Below are positions 1 through 10,529 of a stretch of DNA of 64,000 nucleotides, in pieces. Source of the stretch: Helianthus annuus (taxonomy: Eukaryota > Streptophyta > Magnoliopsida > Asterales > Asteraceae); contig NC_035448.2 in NCBI RefSeq assembly GCF_002127325.2, positions 124,105,422 to 124,169,421 on the forward strand. The letters run 5' to 3'. The notes below the pieces were generated by a model that made no database searches, had not been told where the DNA came from, and was given only the letters and a program-made list of their open reading frames with translations. Positions within the stretch are counted from its first letter, which is position 1. Every line of letters starts with the position of its first letter. The translations under genes and the position numbers were made by a program.

Positions 1-591
1 TAAGTAGTTCTTGGGATGGAGTGTTTGAGGAGCAAACTTTTGGCAACTACAGCACCTTCTGAGTTCCTCTACCGCGTCTTTATGCATCCCGGGCCAATAG
101 TACCCGGCGCTGTGGATTTTGGCAACAACTGCCCGGGGTCCAGCGTGAATGCCACATATGCCAGAGTGTATTTCTTGGATTAGATATTTTGCCTCTGCTA
201 GGGATACACACCACCGTAGTGGTCCCAAGTATGACTTCCTGTATAGGACGCCATTGTTTACTTCATATTGCAATGCCTTGGTTTGGATCTTTTGGGTTTC
301 GCCTCTGGCGGGAGGTAATTCACCCCTTTGTGAGGAACTTTAGTATTGGAGAGTACCAACAGGGTTCTTCTGCCGTGATGGCAGAAACTTCCCGGGATTC
401 AATAGAAGGCGTTTGCATTGTTTCTACCTTTACTTCTCCTTACATACCCAAAGTAGCAAGTTTGCTCAAGGCGTCTGCTATTTGGTTTTTTCCTCTGTGG
501 ACGTGATTAAGCGTGACACTGTCAAAGGAAGCTATGAGCTCCTTGGTTTTAGCCAAATACTTTGCCATTGATTCGTCCTTGGCCTCGTAAG
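1..591 (-). pseudogene. Element E: RNase H C-terminus and integrase N-terminal zinc-binding region
   Basis: Read on the minus strand, about 545-450 continues the archaeal-type RNase H and ends in an ADALS-like segment typical of gypsy RNase H ends, followed by a stop. Further on, about 190-1, the translation resembles the integrase HHCC region: a GIHAGPRAV stretch, then YYWPGMHKDA and CCSCQKFAPQ. Different pieces fall in different frames and the linker holds stops, so it is not translatable. It joins directly to the RNase H at 13028 once insertion A and one TSD copy are removed. The catalytic core of integrase is outside the window. Confidence 0.75.
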
Positions 592-596
592 TTTTG

Positions 597-1049
597 TGTT
601 GGTGCACTTACGTCTGTCGACTACGTCTTACATCAAGTCTAGAGTTGTATAGGATAGACATGGCACGGAATCCTAGAAAACAGTGTTTATGTAGGTTTCG
701 CTTGTAGGGCAGTGTCTAGGTTCCGCTTGTTTGTCAGTCTTATGGTTTCGCTTGAACGGTAGTATTGTAGTTTCGCTTATACAGACATGAATGTATAAGC
801 GAAACCTGTCTATCTATATATAGGGGTCATTACAAGCGGAACTAGAACACATAGTTAAGGGTGTATTCTTCCGGTGAGCCACGAAGTGCTGCCGAAGTGC
901 TGTCAGAACGTGTAATCGAGTTATTGATCAATACAACAGCAAGTTTAAGTGAATGTGACTGAAATAGCACCAAATCATTAGTTTCCGCCTCTTGATTTGG
1001 ATAGGGATTCTTCTGATCGACTCAAACAGGGCCGAAACACGATCCTACA
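597..1049 (+). repeat. Element A 5' LTR
   Basis: 453-bp direct repeat with TG...CA ends, matching 12570-13022. It holds four direct and two inverted copies of a TTYCGCTT core around a TATA box (ctatatatag, 814-823). The 3' end (…gatcctaca) is shared with the LTR of element B, as are the first roughly 30 bases, although the motif cores differ. Confidence 0.95.
694..843 (+). promoter_or_regulatory. Element A LTR promoter: TATA box with ordered TTYCGCTT motifs and hairpin
   Basis: Core copies start at 694, 719, 744 and 769 (direct, exactly 25 bp apart). An inverted copy is at 797-806, the TATA box at 814-823, and another inverted copy at 834-843. The last direct and first inverted copies form a perfect 14-bp stem (gtttcgcttataca, 770-783, with 792-805) and an 8-base loop. 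The same arrangement is repeated in the 3' LTR 11973 bp downstream. What binds here is unknown; the fixed spacing and order are seen directly. Confidence 0.75.
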
Positions 1050-1051
1050 AT

Positions 1052-1063
1052 TGGTATCAGAGC
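1052..1063 (+). promoter_or_regulatory. Element A primer-binding site (initiator tRNA-Met)
   Basis: tggtatcagagc, two bases after the 5' LTR, is the standard plant initiator tRNA-Met complement used to prime minus-strand DNA. Confidence 0.9.
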
Positions 1064-1277
1064 TCAGGAGGAGGAGTTCTTGCCATTTTAGTTGCATTTC
1101 ATCTAGTTTTCTACACTTTCTTCAAATTTTCAAAATTTTTCATGGTAAAACAAGCTCAAAATCACACAATACACTCGGAATCATGTATTAGTAAACCCTT
1201 GAAGTTTTCAGATCTAAAATCGACCTAGAACTTAGATTTTTCAGAGTTTCTCTTATTCGATCATGACATCAGCAGGT

Positions 1278-1556
1278 AGTTTCGCTTCAAATCTCAGTTA
1301 GTTTCGCTTCAGTGGCTGTTAGTTCCGCTTTAAAGTACATAGTTCCGCTTCTAAGTTGCTAGTTCCGCTTCAGAGTTTCGCTTGAACAGACAACTTAGTG
1401 GTTTCGCTTCTAAGACACTCAAGTGTTTCGCTTGAACAGACATCAAGTGTTTCGCTTGAACAGACATCAAGTAGTTTCGCTTGAAGTTACAACTTGTAGT
1501 TCCGCTTGTGTGAACATTCGAAGGTTTCGCTTGGTTGGACTATTGTAGTTTCGCTT
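1278..1556 (+). repeat. Element A leader: 13-copy TTYCGCTT array with about 25-bp register
   Basis: Cores (gtttcgctt or gttccgctt) start at 1278, 1300, 1321, 1341, 1361, 1374, 1400, 1424, 1448, 1473, 1498, 1523 and 1547. Spacing is mostly 20-26 bases. Spacer bases vary, apart from a few neighbours sharing gaacagac. The array occupies the untranslated leader between the primer-binding site and the gag start at 1592, and uses the same core as the LTR promoter. Confidence 0.85.
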
Positions 1557-1591
1557 ATTTGTCTGTTGGGTAACTTTGTAAAATTTGAACA

Positions 1592-1884
1592 ATGGATACT
1601 GAATTCTATAACGCTTTTGCTAGCCCGATCACAATTACTCAGAATGCTTTGATTGACAATGAAACCGGAACGTCTCAGAAACCGCCTAAACTCATGGATA
1701 TCGATGATTATAACGTGTGGTCTGAACGTTTTGGAAACTGGGTCGAGGCCTATCACTTAGATGTGTGGGAACACACTAAAGAGCCATATGAAAGACCCAC
1801 AAGAAACAACAAAGAGTTACCAATTCGGGAAATGAGTACTGAGGATAAAAAGAAATATCGAGATGAGAAACTCATGGTGAGTCT
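1592..1884 (+). pseudogene. Element A gag, N-terminal part (interrupted by element D)
   Basis: ATG at 1592, after the motif array, opens a gag frame of about 97 codons. The region around W-S-E-R-F resembles the start of copia gag (UBN2-type) proteins, which assemble the virus-like particle. Element D is inserted after codon 97, and the frame resumes in phase at 7205 once D and one TSD copy are discounted. As it stands the frame ends a few codons inside the LTR of D. Confidence 0.8.
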
Positions 1885-3247
1885 TGTAACAACTCTCCCT
1901 AAAATCAATACTTAGGATGATAATAAGTCAATAAGGAAACCATAATTGAAACACCCAAGTAATTCTGCATTAACCCTAAAATTTCCGGAACAATCAGAAT
2001 CAGGATCAGGGCCCCTAAAACTCAAGGGGGCAAACCCTAGTTGGATGTTTATCTACTTAAACCGTTGTTTAAGTCTAATTGGACCAAATTCTGACTCATC
2101 TAGGCTACTCCCACGAGTGGCAAGCCTAGGCCTTTTAGGTGTCCCTTACGGACCGTAAGGGATCAGGCTTACGGTCTGTAAGCGAGGCCAAATTTTGGGT
2201 ATAAATAGAGGACATTGGCACTAGCTTTCTGTGATTAAAACGACGCTCAAATTCTCAATTGACGTCGAGTTATAGTTAAATCAGTCCACAACACACACTA
2301 ATTCACGAAGTGCTGCCACAATCAGGGTAATAACTCGATCGCTATTACGATTCATTTTCCGACCGATCAATATATCCAATGGATGTTTAAGTGCCGCCCA
2401 CATTAGGGTTATACTTTGTTGTTCGTCGTTAATTCGATGGATGTTTAAGTATCGCACTTTGTCGTTCGCTGTGAGAATTTGATCTCGTGAGTTATCGTAA
2501 ATGTTGTATTGATTATTAACCCGATTTTTGTGTGCATGGTTATTTAAAATAGGTTAACAAGGCTAATCAGTAGGCTTATATTCTGCTCGTTAAATCTGCA
2601 ATGTGAGTCATTCTCTTTTTATCAACTGTTTTACAATACCTCAAATTATTTTAAAAGTGTTATAACTACAGGGACTAAGTCATGGATATCTTGATTTATT
2701 GGTTAGTGGGGTATTGTGCACATTACTATTTCTCCCAGTTAGGTTCATTGACCTACTAGGGAGGAACGTCACTATTAGAGTTCATTGACCTAATAGTGAT
2801 ATGACCATCGCCACCATTGTGACAGAAAGCCAGATAAAAATAAGATATGAACCATTGTAATCGCTCTTATGCTGTAATTTATAACTATGGGTCATTTCCT
2901 AAAACCTGGATGAACTCACTCAGTATTTCCCCGCTGACAAAACCTTTTTCAAACATGTTTCAGGTGATCTGTTGTGAGCTAAGAAAAGTGCCAGGAAGCA
3001 CTACCAGCTTAGAAAAGTGGCTCATTGTAAATAAATAAAAGAAACATGTTTTGAAAATAAAGATTTCCCGGAGAAATCACATTATTGTAAATTAGGGGAT
3101 TTTATCCCTCAGTTATAAAACGGGCAGTTTAAATTATTAAAAGATCCTGTTTTAAAAAAAGACTTCCGCTGTCGCCTAAATTAAATACCACGGGATTTCT
3201 GTCCCGCGGATCCTGAAACGTGTCAAACCGGGTCGGGGGCCGTGACA
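1885..3247 (+). repeat. Element D 5' LTR
   Basis: Direct repeat of 5820-7199 with TG...CA ends. It carries a TATA box (tataaatag, 2200-2208), preceded by palindromes, and a long downstream stretch without coding potential. Confidence 0.93.
2099..2208 (+). promoter_or_regulatory. Element D LTR promoter: palindromes upstream of TATA
   Basis: Three dyads precede the TATA box: a ctaggct/agcctag hairpin (2099-2129), the 19-bp palindrome at 2143-2161 (cccttacgg, a, ccgtaaggg) and gcttacggtctgtaagc at 2167-2183. The last two share the core TTACGG-CCGTAA. The 3' LTR keeps both (6078-6096 and a perfect version at 6103-6119) before its TATA box at 6136-6144. They could be bound by a dimeric factor or fold in RNA; neither is shown. 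Confidence 0.65.
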
Positions 3248-3256
3248 GAAATAAGG

Positions 3257-3268
3257 TGGTATCAGAGC
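3257..3268 (+). promoter_or_regulatory. Element D primer-binding site (initiator tRNA-Met)
   Basis: tggtatcagagc lies nine bases downstream of the 5' LTR end, a rather long spacer but an exact match to the usual site. Confidence 0.85.
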
Positions 3269-3589
3269 CACTTCTCAAGCCACTGATTTAAGCCAATTAA
3301 GTATTTAGAAAATACTTAGTTTACATTAATTGCTATTTTGTGATTATTTGACTAATTGTGTACAGTATGAGCAATCTTTATATGCTAGTCAATGTAGCCA
3401 GTAATGCAAATTCTTAAATAATTTGACTCAAGTATTAGTACCTTTATTATCTATAGTTTAGAAGTCTTATCAAGAAAATCATAAAATTTACAAATAAAAC
3501 CTCTTGTGATGTAAATTTCAGTTATTTTAATAGTACCCAGTAGGAACTAATATTTAAAAAGTTTTCTATAAATTTTATGAATTCTGACT

Positions 3590-4156
3590 ATGTCTATTTT
3601 TCTAAACAGCATGAGTAATTTGTCTGAGGCCCTTCAGAATTTAAATCTCTATCCAGTAAGAGTAGAGCTTTCCAGAGATTTCAATAGATATATACCAGAC
3701 ATAGAAGAACCTATAGAATTTGATGCTTTACCTCTCGAGAAACCCAAGCCCAAGGAAATAGAAATTGGGGAAAGTTCTAGGCAAATTGAAAAGTTACCAT
3801 CTCAGGAAGAGTTAGATTCTATACTGGCAAGCTATAATACTATTAAGCCTGTTAATGAAAATATTTTTAATCGCTCTCTTGAAATACAACTACCAATGAA
3901 CTTAGAACCAGCTATTCCAAACCCTTCAATCCACTCGCAAATAGACAAATGGTTGATTAACGAAATACAGTTACAAAACAATCCCTATAAGCTTTTTCCT
4001 CAGTTCAATCTAGAACCTTTACCAAATCCACCAATGAGTAACAAGAATACGGCTGAACTTCGCTTTGGTGAAGAACTAATGGATACTGGGGATAGGATCC
4101 AAGAGACTGGGGGGCAGATCTCCTGGAACTACGATGAGAGGGAGCGCCGTTACTAA
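3590..4156 (+). CDS. Element D upstream ORF, 188 aa, unknown function
   Basis: An open frame between the primer-binding site and gag. A likelier start than the first ATG is the ATG at 3611 (MSNLSEALQNLNLY), leaving about 181 residues. The product is hydrophilic, rich in Glu, Pro, Asn and Leu, with no membrane segment, zinc knuckle or other motif that I recognise. It ends 220 bp before the gag ATG and is in a different frame. An ORF in this place is not standard for chromoviruses. It may be an extra gag-like or accessory product, or a chance survivor; 188 codons without a stop in AT-rich DNA argues mildly for coding. Confidence 0.5.
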   Translation: MSIFLNSMSNLSEALQNLNLYPVRVELSRDFNRYIPDIEEPIEFDALPLEKPKPKEIEIGESSRQIEKLPSQEELDSILASYNTIKPVNENIFNRSLEIQLPMNLEPAIPNPSIHSQIDKWLINEIQLQNNPYKLFPQFNLEPLPNPPMSNKNTAELRFGEELMDTGDRIQETGGQISWNYDERERRY

Positions 4157-4376
4157 AATATCATCTGATAAAGGATAGGGGATTTATGAAACTGTTGTTG
4201 TGTAATAGTAATAGTAAAATCAGTATGTGTAAGATAAATAATAAAACGGTTGTATATAGAAGCATGAAATTTTAGAAAATTTACAAATTTTGTTTGTATA
4301 CGTGATTATGTGCAATTAAGTGTGATATTGGATTATTTCTTGTATACTAATTATTTATCTATAAATTAGTTATCAA

Positions 4377-5624
4377 ATGGAAAACGCTAATAATGAACCA
4401 GTTAATGATTCTGAGCAACAACCGGGGGATCAATATATGACTAGGCAGGATATAGAAAATATCGTTGCTCAAGGGATAGCCAACACTATTCCAACAATGA
4501 TAGCTCAAGGGATAGCCAATGCTATTCCAACAATCGTTGCTGCTGTTAAAAATCCAATAGAACCACAACAAATCGTTCCTAGCAAACGTATTTCTGAAGA
4601 TAACTTCAGTAATAGCGTAAACGGAGGCAATGATCATGTTAATCATGACAATGAACCACAACAAGCGCCGCTCCCTAAGAAAATGAAAGTTGCAACGCCT
4701 GGTTGCACTTACAAGGAATTTCTTGCTTGTAAACCATCTGAGTTTGCAGGCAATGAAGGAGCGACTGCGGCACTACGTTGGTTAGAGAAAACTGAGGCAG
4801 TAATTGCCATAAGTAAATGTGCTCAGGATGATCAGGTCATGTACGCGTCAAATCTTTTCAAAGAAGGGGCGCTAGAATGGTGGAATACGGTGTTACAATC
4901 AAAAGGAAGAAGGATGGCGTATGCTATGAACTGGGAAGAATTTAAGAGCTTGGTAGAAAGAAAATTCTGTCCCGAATATGAAAAGGAACAAATGACAAAT
5001 AAGTTTCTAACCCACCGGATGGTGGATGTAGATTATCGAGGGTATACTTCGACATTCTTCGAGTATGCTCGAGTAGTACCAACCCTGGCTTCGCCAGAGC
5101 CGGTACTTATTTCTCGATATATTTGGGGATTGATTTCTGAAATCCGTAACATCGTCAAGGCTGCGAAACCTCGCACGATTGATGATGCGGTGGATTTAGC
5201 CAATACTCTGACTGACGAACTAGTACGGACAAGAGAAGAAAATAGAAGGAAGGAAGTAGCCCAAAAGATTACCCAAGTATTCCATTCAGGTAACCATAAC
5301 AATTTCAAGGAAGGAGGGAATTGGCAATCTTCCACTAGTCCATTTTGCAATTCTTGTAAAAGAAAGCATTTTGGAAGATGCAAGGGATATTGCAATTTTT
5401 GCAAAATTCCAGGGCATCAGGAAGAAGACTGCAGGAGGAAGAGATCTTCAGTCTGCTACAACTATGGAGAAGCTGGACATCTTAGGCCAGATTGTCCAAA
5501 ACTGAACAAACCATCTGACAATAAAGTCAAACCTGCAGAAGGAGTAAAGAGGAATGCAAGAGCCTTTCAATTGACTGCTCAGGAAGCAGAGCTCATTCCA
5601 GATGTGATAGCCGGTACGTCCTAG
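4377..5624 (+). CDS. Element D gag (capsid/nucleocapsid), 415 aa
   Basis: Intact gag frame for particle assembly and RNA binding. Residues 1-100 are a variable Asn/Gln/Pro-rich region with a repeated IAQGIAN/IP segment. The Retrotrans_gag capsid core follows at about 115-290 (W-L-E-K, E-W-W-N, F-K-S-L-V-E-R-K-F). The tail has two zinc knuckles: a standard CX2CX4HX4C (5391-5432) and a second (5454-5495) where the second Cys is Tyr (CYNYGEAGH), so metal binding there is doubtful. A Cys-rich segment precedes the first knuckle. The frame stops at TAG 5622 where gag-pol would normally continue into protease, so this copy makes gag only. Confidence 0.88.
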   Translation: MENANNEPVNDSEQQPGDQYMTRQDIENIVAQGIANTIPTMIAQGIANAIPTIVAAVKNPIEPQQIVPSKRISEDNFSNSVNGGNDHVNHDNEPQQAPLPKKMKVATPGCTYKEFLACKPSEFAGNEGATAALRWLEKTEAVIAISKCAQDDQVMYASNLFKEGALEWWNTVLQSKGRRMAYAMNWEEFKSLVERKFCPEYEKEQMTNKFLTHRMVDVDYRGYTSTFFEYARVVPTLASPEPVLISRYIWGLISEIRNIVKAAKPRTIDDAVDLANTLTDELVRTREENRRKEVAQKITQVFHSGNHNNFKEGGNWQSSTSPFCNSCKRKHFGRCKGYCNFCKIPGHQEEDCRRKRSSVCYNYGEAGHLRPDCPKLNKPSDNKVKPAEGVKRNARAFQLTAQEAELIPDVIAGTS

Positions 5625-5760
5625 GTTACAACGTTTACACAAAAAGTATTATATGACTCTGGTGCAAACCAAAGTTTTATAAATACTTCATTCTGACAAA
5701 CTCTTAACTTATCATCAATCGAACTTAGATAAATCTTTACAGTCGAAATGGCAAGCGGAA
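5625..5760 (+). pseudogene. Element D protease stub and pol deletion junction
   Basis: Directly after the gag stop the same frame encodes a remnant of the aspartic protease, including the DSGA active-site motif, then a stop at about 5694. Another piece (VEMASGNTL) fits a little further into protease. After it comes the 3' end of the former pol frame, so roughly 3 kb encoding RT, RNase H and integrase have been lost. Confidence 0.75.
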
Positions 5761-5804
5761 ATACCCTCATCTATTTTCAGTAAATCTCGAGGACGAGATT
5801 TTTC

Positions 5805-5819
5805 TTAAGGTGGGGAGGA
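5805..5819 (+). promoter_or_regulatory. Element D polypurine tract
   Basis: ttaaggtggggagga, immediately before the 3' LTR, fits the plus-strand primer of chromoviruses. Confidence 0.8.
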
Positions 5820-7199
5820 TGTAACAACTCTCCCTAAAATCAATACTTAGGATGATAATAAGTCAATAAGGAAACCATAATTGAGACACCCAAGTAATTC
5901 TGCATTAACCCTAAAATTTCCGGAACAATCAGAATCAGGATCAGGGCCCTTAAAACTCAAGGGGGGCAAACCCTAGTTGGATGTTTATCTACTTAAACCG
6001 TTGTTTAAGTCTAATTGGACCAAATTCTAACTCATCTAGGCTACTCCCACGAGTGGCAAGCCTAGGCCTTTTAGGTGTCCCTTACGGACCGTAAGGGATC
6101 AGGCTTACGGTCCGTAAGCGAGGCCAAATTTTGGGTATAAATAGAGGACATTGGCACTAGCTTTCTGTGATTAAAACGACGCTCAAATTCTCAATTGACG
6201 TCGAGTTATAGTTAAATCAGTCCACAACACACACTAATTCACGAAGTGCTGCCACAATCAGGGTAATGACTCGATCGCTATTACGATTCATTTTCCGACC
6301 GATCATTATATCCAATGGATGTTTATGTGCCGCCCACATTAGGGTTATACTTTGTCGTTCGTCGTTAATTCGATGGATGTTTAAGTATCGCACTTTGTCG
6401 TTCGTTGTGAGAATTTGATCTCGTGAGTTATCGTAAATGCTGTATTGATTATTAACCCGATTTTTGTGTGCATGGTTATTTAAAATAGGTTAACAAGGCT
6501 AATCAGTAGCCTTATATTCTGCTCGTTAAATCTGCAATGTGAGTCATTCTCTTTTTATCAACTGTTTTACAATACCTCAAATTATTTTAAAAGTGTTATA
6601 ACTACAGGGACTAAGTCGTGGATATCTTGATTTATTGGTTAGTAGGGTATTGTGCACATTACTATTTCTCCCAGTTAGGTTCATTGACCTACTAGGGAGG
6701 AACGTCACTATTAGAGTTCATTGACCTAATAGTGATATGACCATCGTCACCATTGTGACTTGTCACCATTGTGACAGAAAGCCAGATAAAAGTAAGATAT
6801 GAACCATTGTAATCGCTCTTATGCTGTAATTTATAACTATGGGTCATTTCCTAAAACCTGAATGAACTAACTCAGTATTTCCCCGCTGACAAAACCTTTT
6901 TCAAACATGTTTCAGGTGATCTGTTGTGAGCAAAGAAAAGTGCCAGGAAGCACTACCAGCTTAGAAAAGTGGCTCATTGTAAATAAATAAAAGAAACATG
7001 TTTTGAAAATAAAGATTTCCCGGAGAAATCACATTATTGTAAATTAGGGGATTTTATCCCTCAGTTATAAAACAGGCAGTTTAAATTATTAAAAGATCCT
7101 GTTTTAAAAAAAGACTTCCGCTGTCGCCTAAATTAAATACCACGGGATTTCTGTCCCGCGGCTCCTGAAACGGGTCAAACCGGGTCGGGGGCCGTGACA
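5820..7199 (+). repeat. Element D 3' LTR
   Basis: Pairs with 1885-3247. The 17-bp length excess is explained by a local tandem duplication of a tgtcaccattgtgac-like segment near 6750-6775. Confidence 0.93.
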
Positions 7200-7204
7200 A
7201 GTCT

Positions 7205-9326
7205 GCTTCAGCAAGCGATAAAAGAAGATATTCTAATTTTGCTTCAACATGACGGAACTGCGTATTCAATCTGGACAGAATTAGAAGCAAAGTTTGTTGG
7301 AAGTGATGATATGCTCAAGAATAAAATGTCTCTCATGAAGAAAGAATTTGATTTATTCTGTGGTTTGAAGTCTAAAAACACCAAGCAAATTATTGATAGA
7401 TATTGTAACTTGGTGAGAAACATGTCAAAACTTGGAATTAAAAAGGATACTGATGAATTGGTTGAAAAACTTGCAAATGCGCTACCACATGAAACATGGG
7501 GAACGTTTCTGATGATGCTGAGATCCAACAGAAAAGATTACAAGAATATGACACTGGGAGATTTCATCAAACACCTGGAAGCTCAAGAGATGGAACAGAG
7601 AAAGATTGCCAGGATGAAGAATTACGATGGAGAACAGGATATCGGCCTGTACTACAAGGGTGGTGTTCCTGGATCAACAAACCATTCTCCGAAAATAGAA
7701 ACTGCTTTCAGTGTTAAAGATTCTCCTGAAAAGAAGTTATCCCAGGGATCTAGCAGCTCAAGATTTTCATCATTCGATCCAAACATTTCTGTAACAAAGA
7801 ATGGAAGAAAACTTCAGTGCAATATTGTTCTTAGTATTGAAAATGATCAAGATTACACTGACGAGATTGCTAAAAATCAAATGTCTTTGTTAGGAATGGT
7901 TCTTGAGTCTTATAGTAGTTTTGTAGCCGGAAAGATCTGTAATCCAATGCTCACGAAAGAGGATTACGATCAAATTGATGCTGAAAAGATGGAATTAATG
8001 GACATAAAATGGTGTATGGCTAGTGTGATGAGGCGAGCTGAGAAGTTTAAACAAATCACGGGAAGAGATGATTTCCGTGATGCAAATGTTTCAACTTTAG
8101 GCTTTGATAAATCTAAAGTTACGTGTTTTCGTTGCAGGGAAAAGGGGCATTTCAAGAGGGAGTGCAAAAATCGTGAAGCTACTGGAGCCCAGAATCCTTT
8201 TGGAAACAACGATTATCACAAAAAGGCGATTTATCATCAAGTCACACCACCAGCACAGCATCAGGCACAAACTGCTCACGGGAGAGATGTGATTGATAAA
8301 AGAGCATGTCTAAGCAAATATGAAAATTTTTCATGGGATAAATATATTCCAAAAGACAACAAAGTGTGTTTGGCAGAGCAAGATGATGAAAAGTCGGCTG
8401 AAGGTTTCAATTGGGACGATTTTTGCCCAGATCAAAATCTCATGGCCAAAGAAATGTCCAAAAACACTTCAAATGCTTTCTTTGCTAATGCCTATGATTT
8501 GAAATGTGCAGAAAGAAGCAGGAAAGTCATGGAAGCTGCTGAAGCAAGACGGAGAAAGCTCGAAGAAGAGGAGGAAAAGGAAGAGAGATTAAAAGCTGAA
8601 GCTGAAGCTGAGAGAAAGAGAAGAGCTGAATTTTTCCAACCAGACAGAAAAGTCAAAGAGATCCCTGAATTTGAAGTAAAAGTTGATGCTGAACCAGTTG
8701 AAGTTCCTGAAAAATGCATGAATTGTGATTCTTTAATCAAGCAGAACAATGAGTTGCTGCACAACATAAACAGATTAAAAGAATCATATGATACAATGAA
8801 CAGAGAAATCAACAAGTATACTGATTCAAGTGGTGAACAAGCTGTGGCAATGAATACACTGAAGATAGCAAATCTGAGACAGCTTGATGATGCAAATTTT
8901 CATATAAAGAAATGTGCTGATTTGGAGTTGGAGTTAGCAACACAAAAGATAGAAACTGAGAAAGTTAAAAAGTTATTAGAAAGCTACTCATGTTCTTCTT
9001 TTGTTGTTGACAGGATTTATCCAGTTGTGGAGAATTTGAAGACGTTTGAAGAAGCGAAGACGCCCGAAGAAAAGAAATTTGTGACAAAAGATGAAGAAAA
9101 AGTGAAGATTTCTGGTAAGAAATCAAGTGTGGCCTACAATAGATGTCCGCCCCCGGTCGAAAATGGATATTCAACTCGAAATCCAAATTCTGAAAGAGTC
9201 GAAAAAGCAATAAACTTAGAATGGGAGTCTGGGCCATCGGATAACTTGCCAGAAAAGATTGATGTCACGTACACGTCATCCGACAGTGATCATGAGTCAA
9301 AGTTGATAAAAAGCGTGATCGATTAG
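7205..9326 (+). pseudogene. Element A gag, middle part with first zinc knuckle
   Basis: Continues the gag frame begun at 1592. The first roughly 150 residues are a UBN2-type copia capsid domain (SIWTELEAKF, ending near LEAQEMEQRK). A CX2CX4HX4C knuckle (CFRCREKGHFKREC) is at 8124-8165. After it come a strongly charged coiled-coil-like region (about 8500-8640, EEEEEKEER-rich) and a CX2C pair (CMNC). The frame meets TAG at 9324-9326 but continues open for 400 more codons in the same frame. It is either a nonsense mutation or leaky termination; a mutation is the simpler reading. No pol follows. Confidence 0.8.
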
Positions 9327-10529
9327 GTGTTAGAAAAAGATGACAGTGAGGAGTCCAAACCCGAGTCAAAGTCTGGGTCCAATGCATCAAAGCCGACATT
9401 CAAAAAGGACAAACGGGTTTATGATAAAGAGTTTTTGATGTCAAAATCTAATTTGAATGATGAATCATTCAAAGTGGCATATACTTATTCTGACAAATTA
9501 TATTCTGATGAAGCTTTTCCAATAAGAAGTGTCAAATTTGAAATGATTCAAAAGGTTTTCAAAATAACAGAAATTAATATTTCTGAAATAAAAGATTTAA
9601 ATCTTAATGGAAAACCTAAACCATACACTTCAAGAGATCAACAAAGAATCAACAAGAAAATGGGTTACAATTGTGGTTATAGTTTCCAAAAGAAACCAAA
9701 CCATAATCGTAATTTCAAAAAGAAAGGTCTTGGTTTTATTCCACCGAAAAACTATAAAAATGAAAAAATGTATAAACCAAAAACTTTGTTTGTTTCAGGG
9801 AAAACAACAGAAGCTGAAAAAGAACAATCATTCAGAAAGCAGACAAATCGGGAATTCCTTGCCAAGAAGCAAGAAGAACTGAAGAAGAATGAAGTTCCGA
9901 AGAAGATTGAAAAGAGAACATGTTTTCAGTGCAAGATTGCTGGTCATGTGGCGAAGGATTGTCCGAAGACATTCAAGCCAAAACAGGAAGTCTCTGGTAA
10001 AATGAAAGAGAAAGTTGTCGAAAAGACTGAACTGTCAACCCGGAAGTTTACTGGCTTTGAAAATTCAACTTTTGAAAAAGGAGAATGTTCAAAAAGTGCT
10101 TCAAAAAGAAAAGATAATGTGCCAAATCAAAAATGGGTTGTGAAAGGTTCAGGTAATAGTTCTGGTGATGAATCTGATTCCATAAAATCAGAGGAGCCAC
10201 GTGTTGAGAAAAAGGTTGAAAGGAAAGTTCCAACTATGAACGATGAAAATTTTCCACCATTGCGTGCTGAAAATTTTATGAAGAAAGTTGGAAAAGTTGA
10301 AATTTCAAATCAATTTTATTCTGACAAGAAGAAATTTGATGTTGAAAAAGCTTTCAACGGAAATGTGAAACGTATCTTTGGACAAATGGTCAACGGTAAG
10401 GCCAAAAGTATCAAAGATTTTTATGCTTCCAAAGGACGTGTTTACAAGTCTGTTGAAAGAAAAGATGAAGAAAATGTTGTTACACCCAAGGAAGGTCAGG
10501 CTTGGGTGGATATATTTTTCAAAGAATAA
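9327..10529 (+). pseudogene. Element A gag, C-terminal part with second zinc knuckle
   Basis: Same frame as the preceding segment after the TAG, 400 codons with no methionine at its head, so it is not a separate gene. It is Lys/Glu/Ser-rich, with a second knuckle (CFQCKIAGHVAKDC) at 9921-9962. Its tail holds an NFPPL motif and ends with QAWVDIFF, both matched at the end of the gag of element B (NFPPL, QAWVNLF). This shared tail marks the true C-terminus. Confidence 0.78.

Larger units (their letters stand above)
1885..7199 (+). mobile_element. Element D: chromovirus-type Ty3/gypsy derivative, pol deleted, nested in A
   Basis: LTRs of 1363 bp (5') and 1380 bp (3') start tgtaacaactc and end ccgtgaca, with a perfect TSD agtct at 1880-1884 and 7200-7204. 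The initiator tRNA-Met primer-binding site is at 3257. The internal 2.57 kb holds a small upstream ORF, a complete gag and a stub of protease; RT, RNase H and integrase are gone. The end of the former pol frame (CGAGGACGAGAT style) and the polypurine tract remain. LTRs differ by scattered substitutions and one 17-bp duplication. Confidence 0.93.

Noticed and set aside
9324..9326. Programmed stop readthrough between gag and a pol-like product in element A
   Set aside because: The extension is the gag tail, not pol, and the stop position is not shared with element B.
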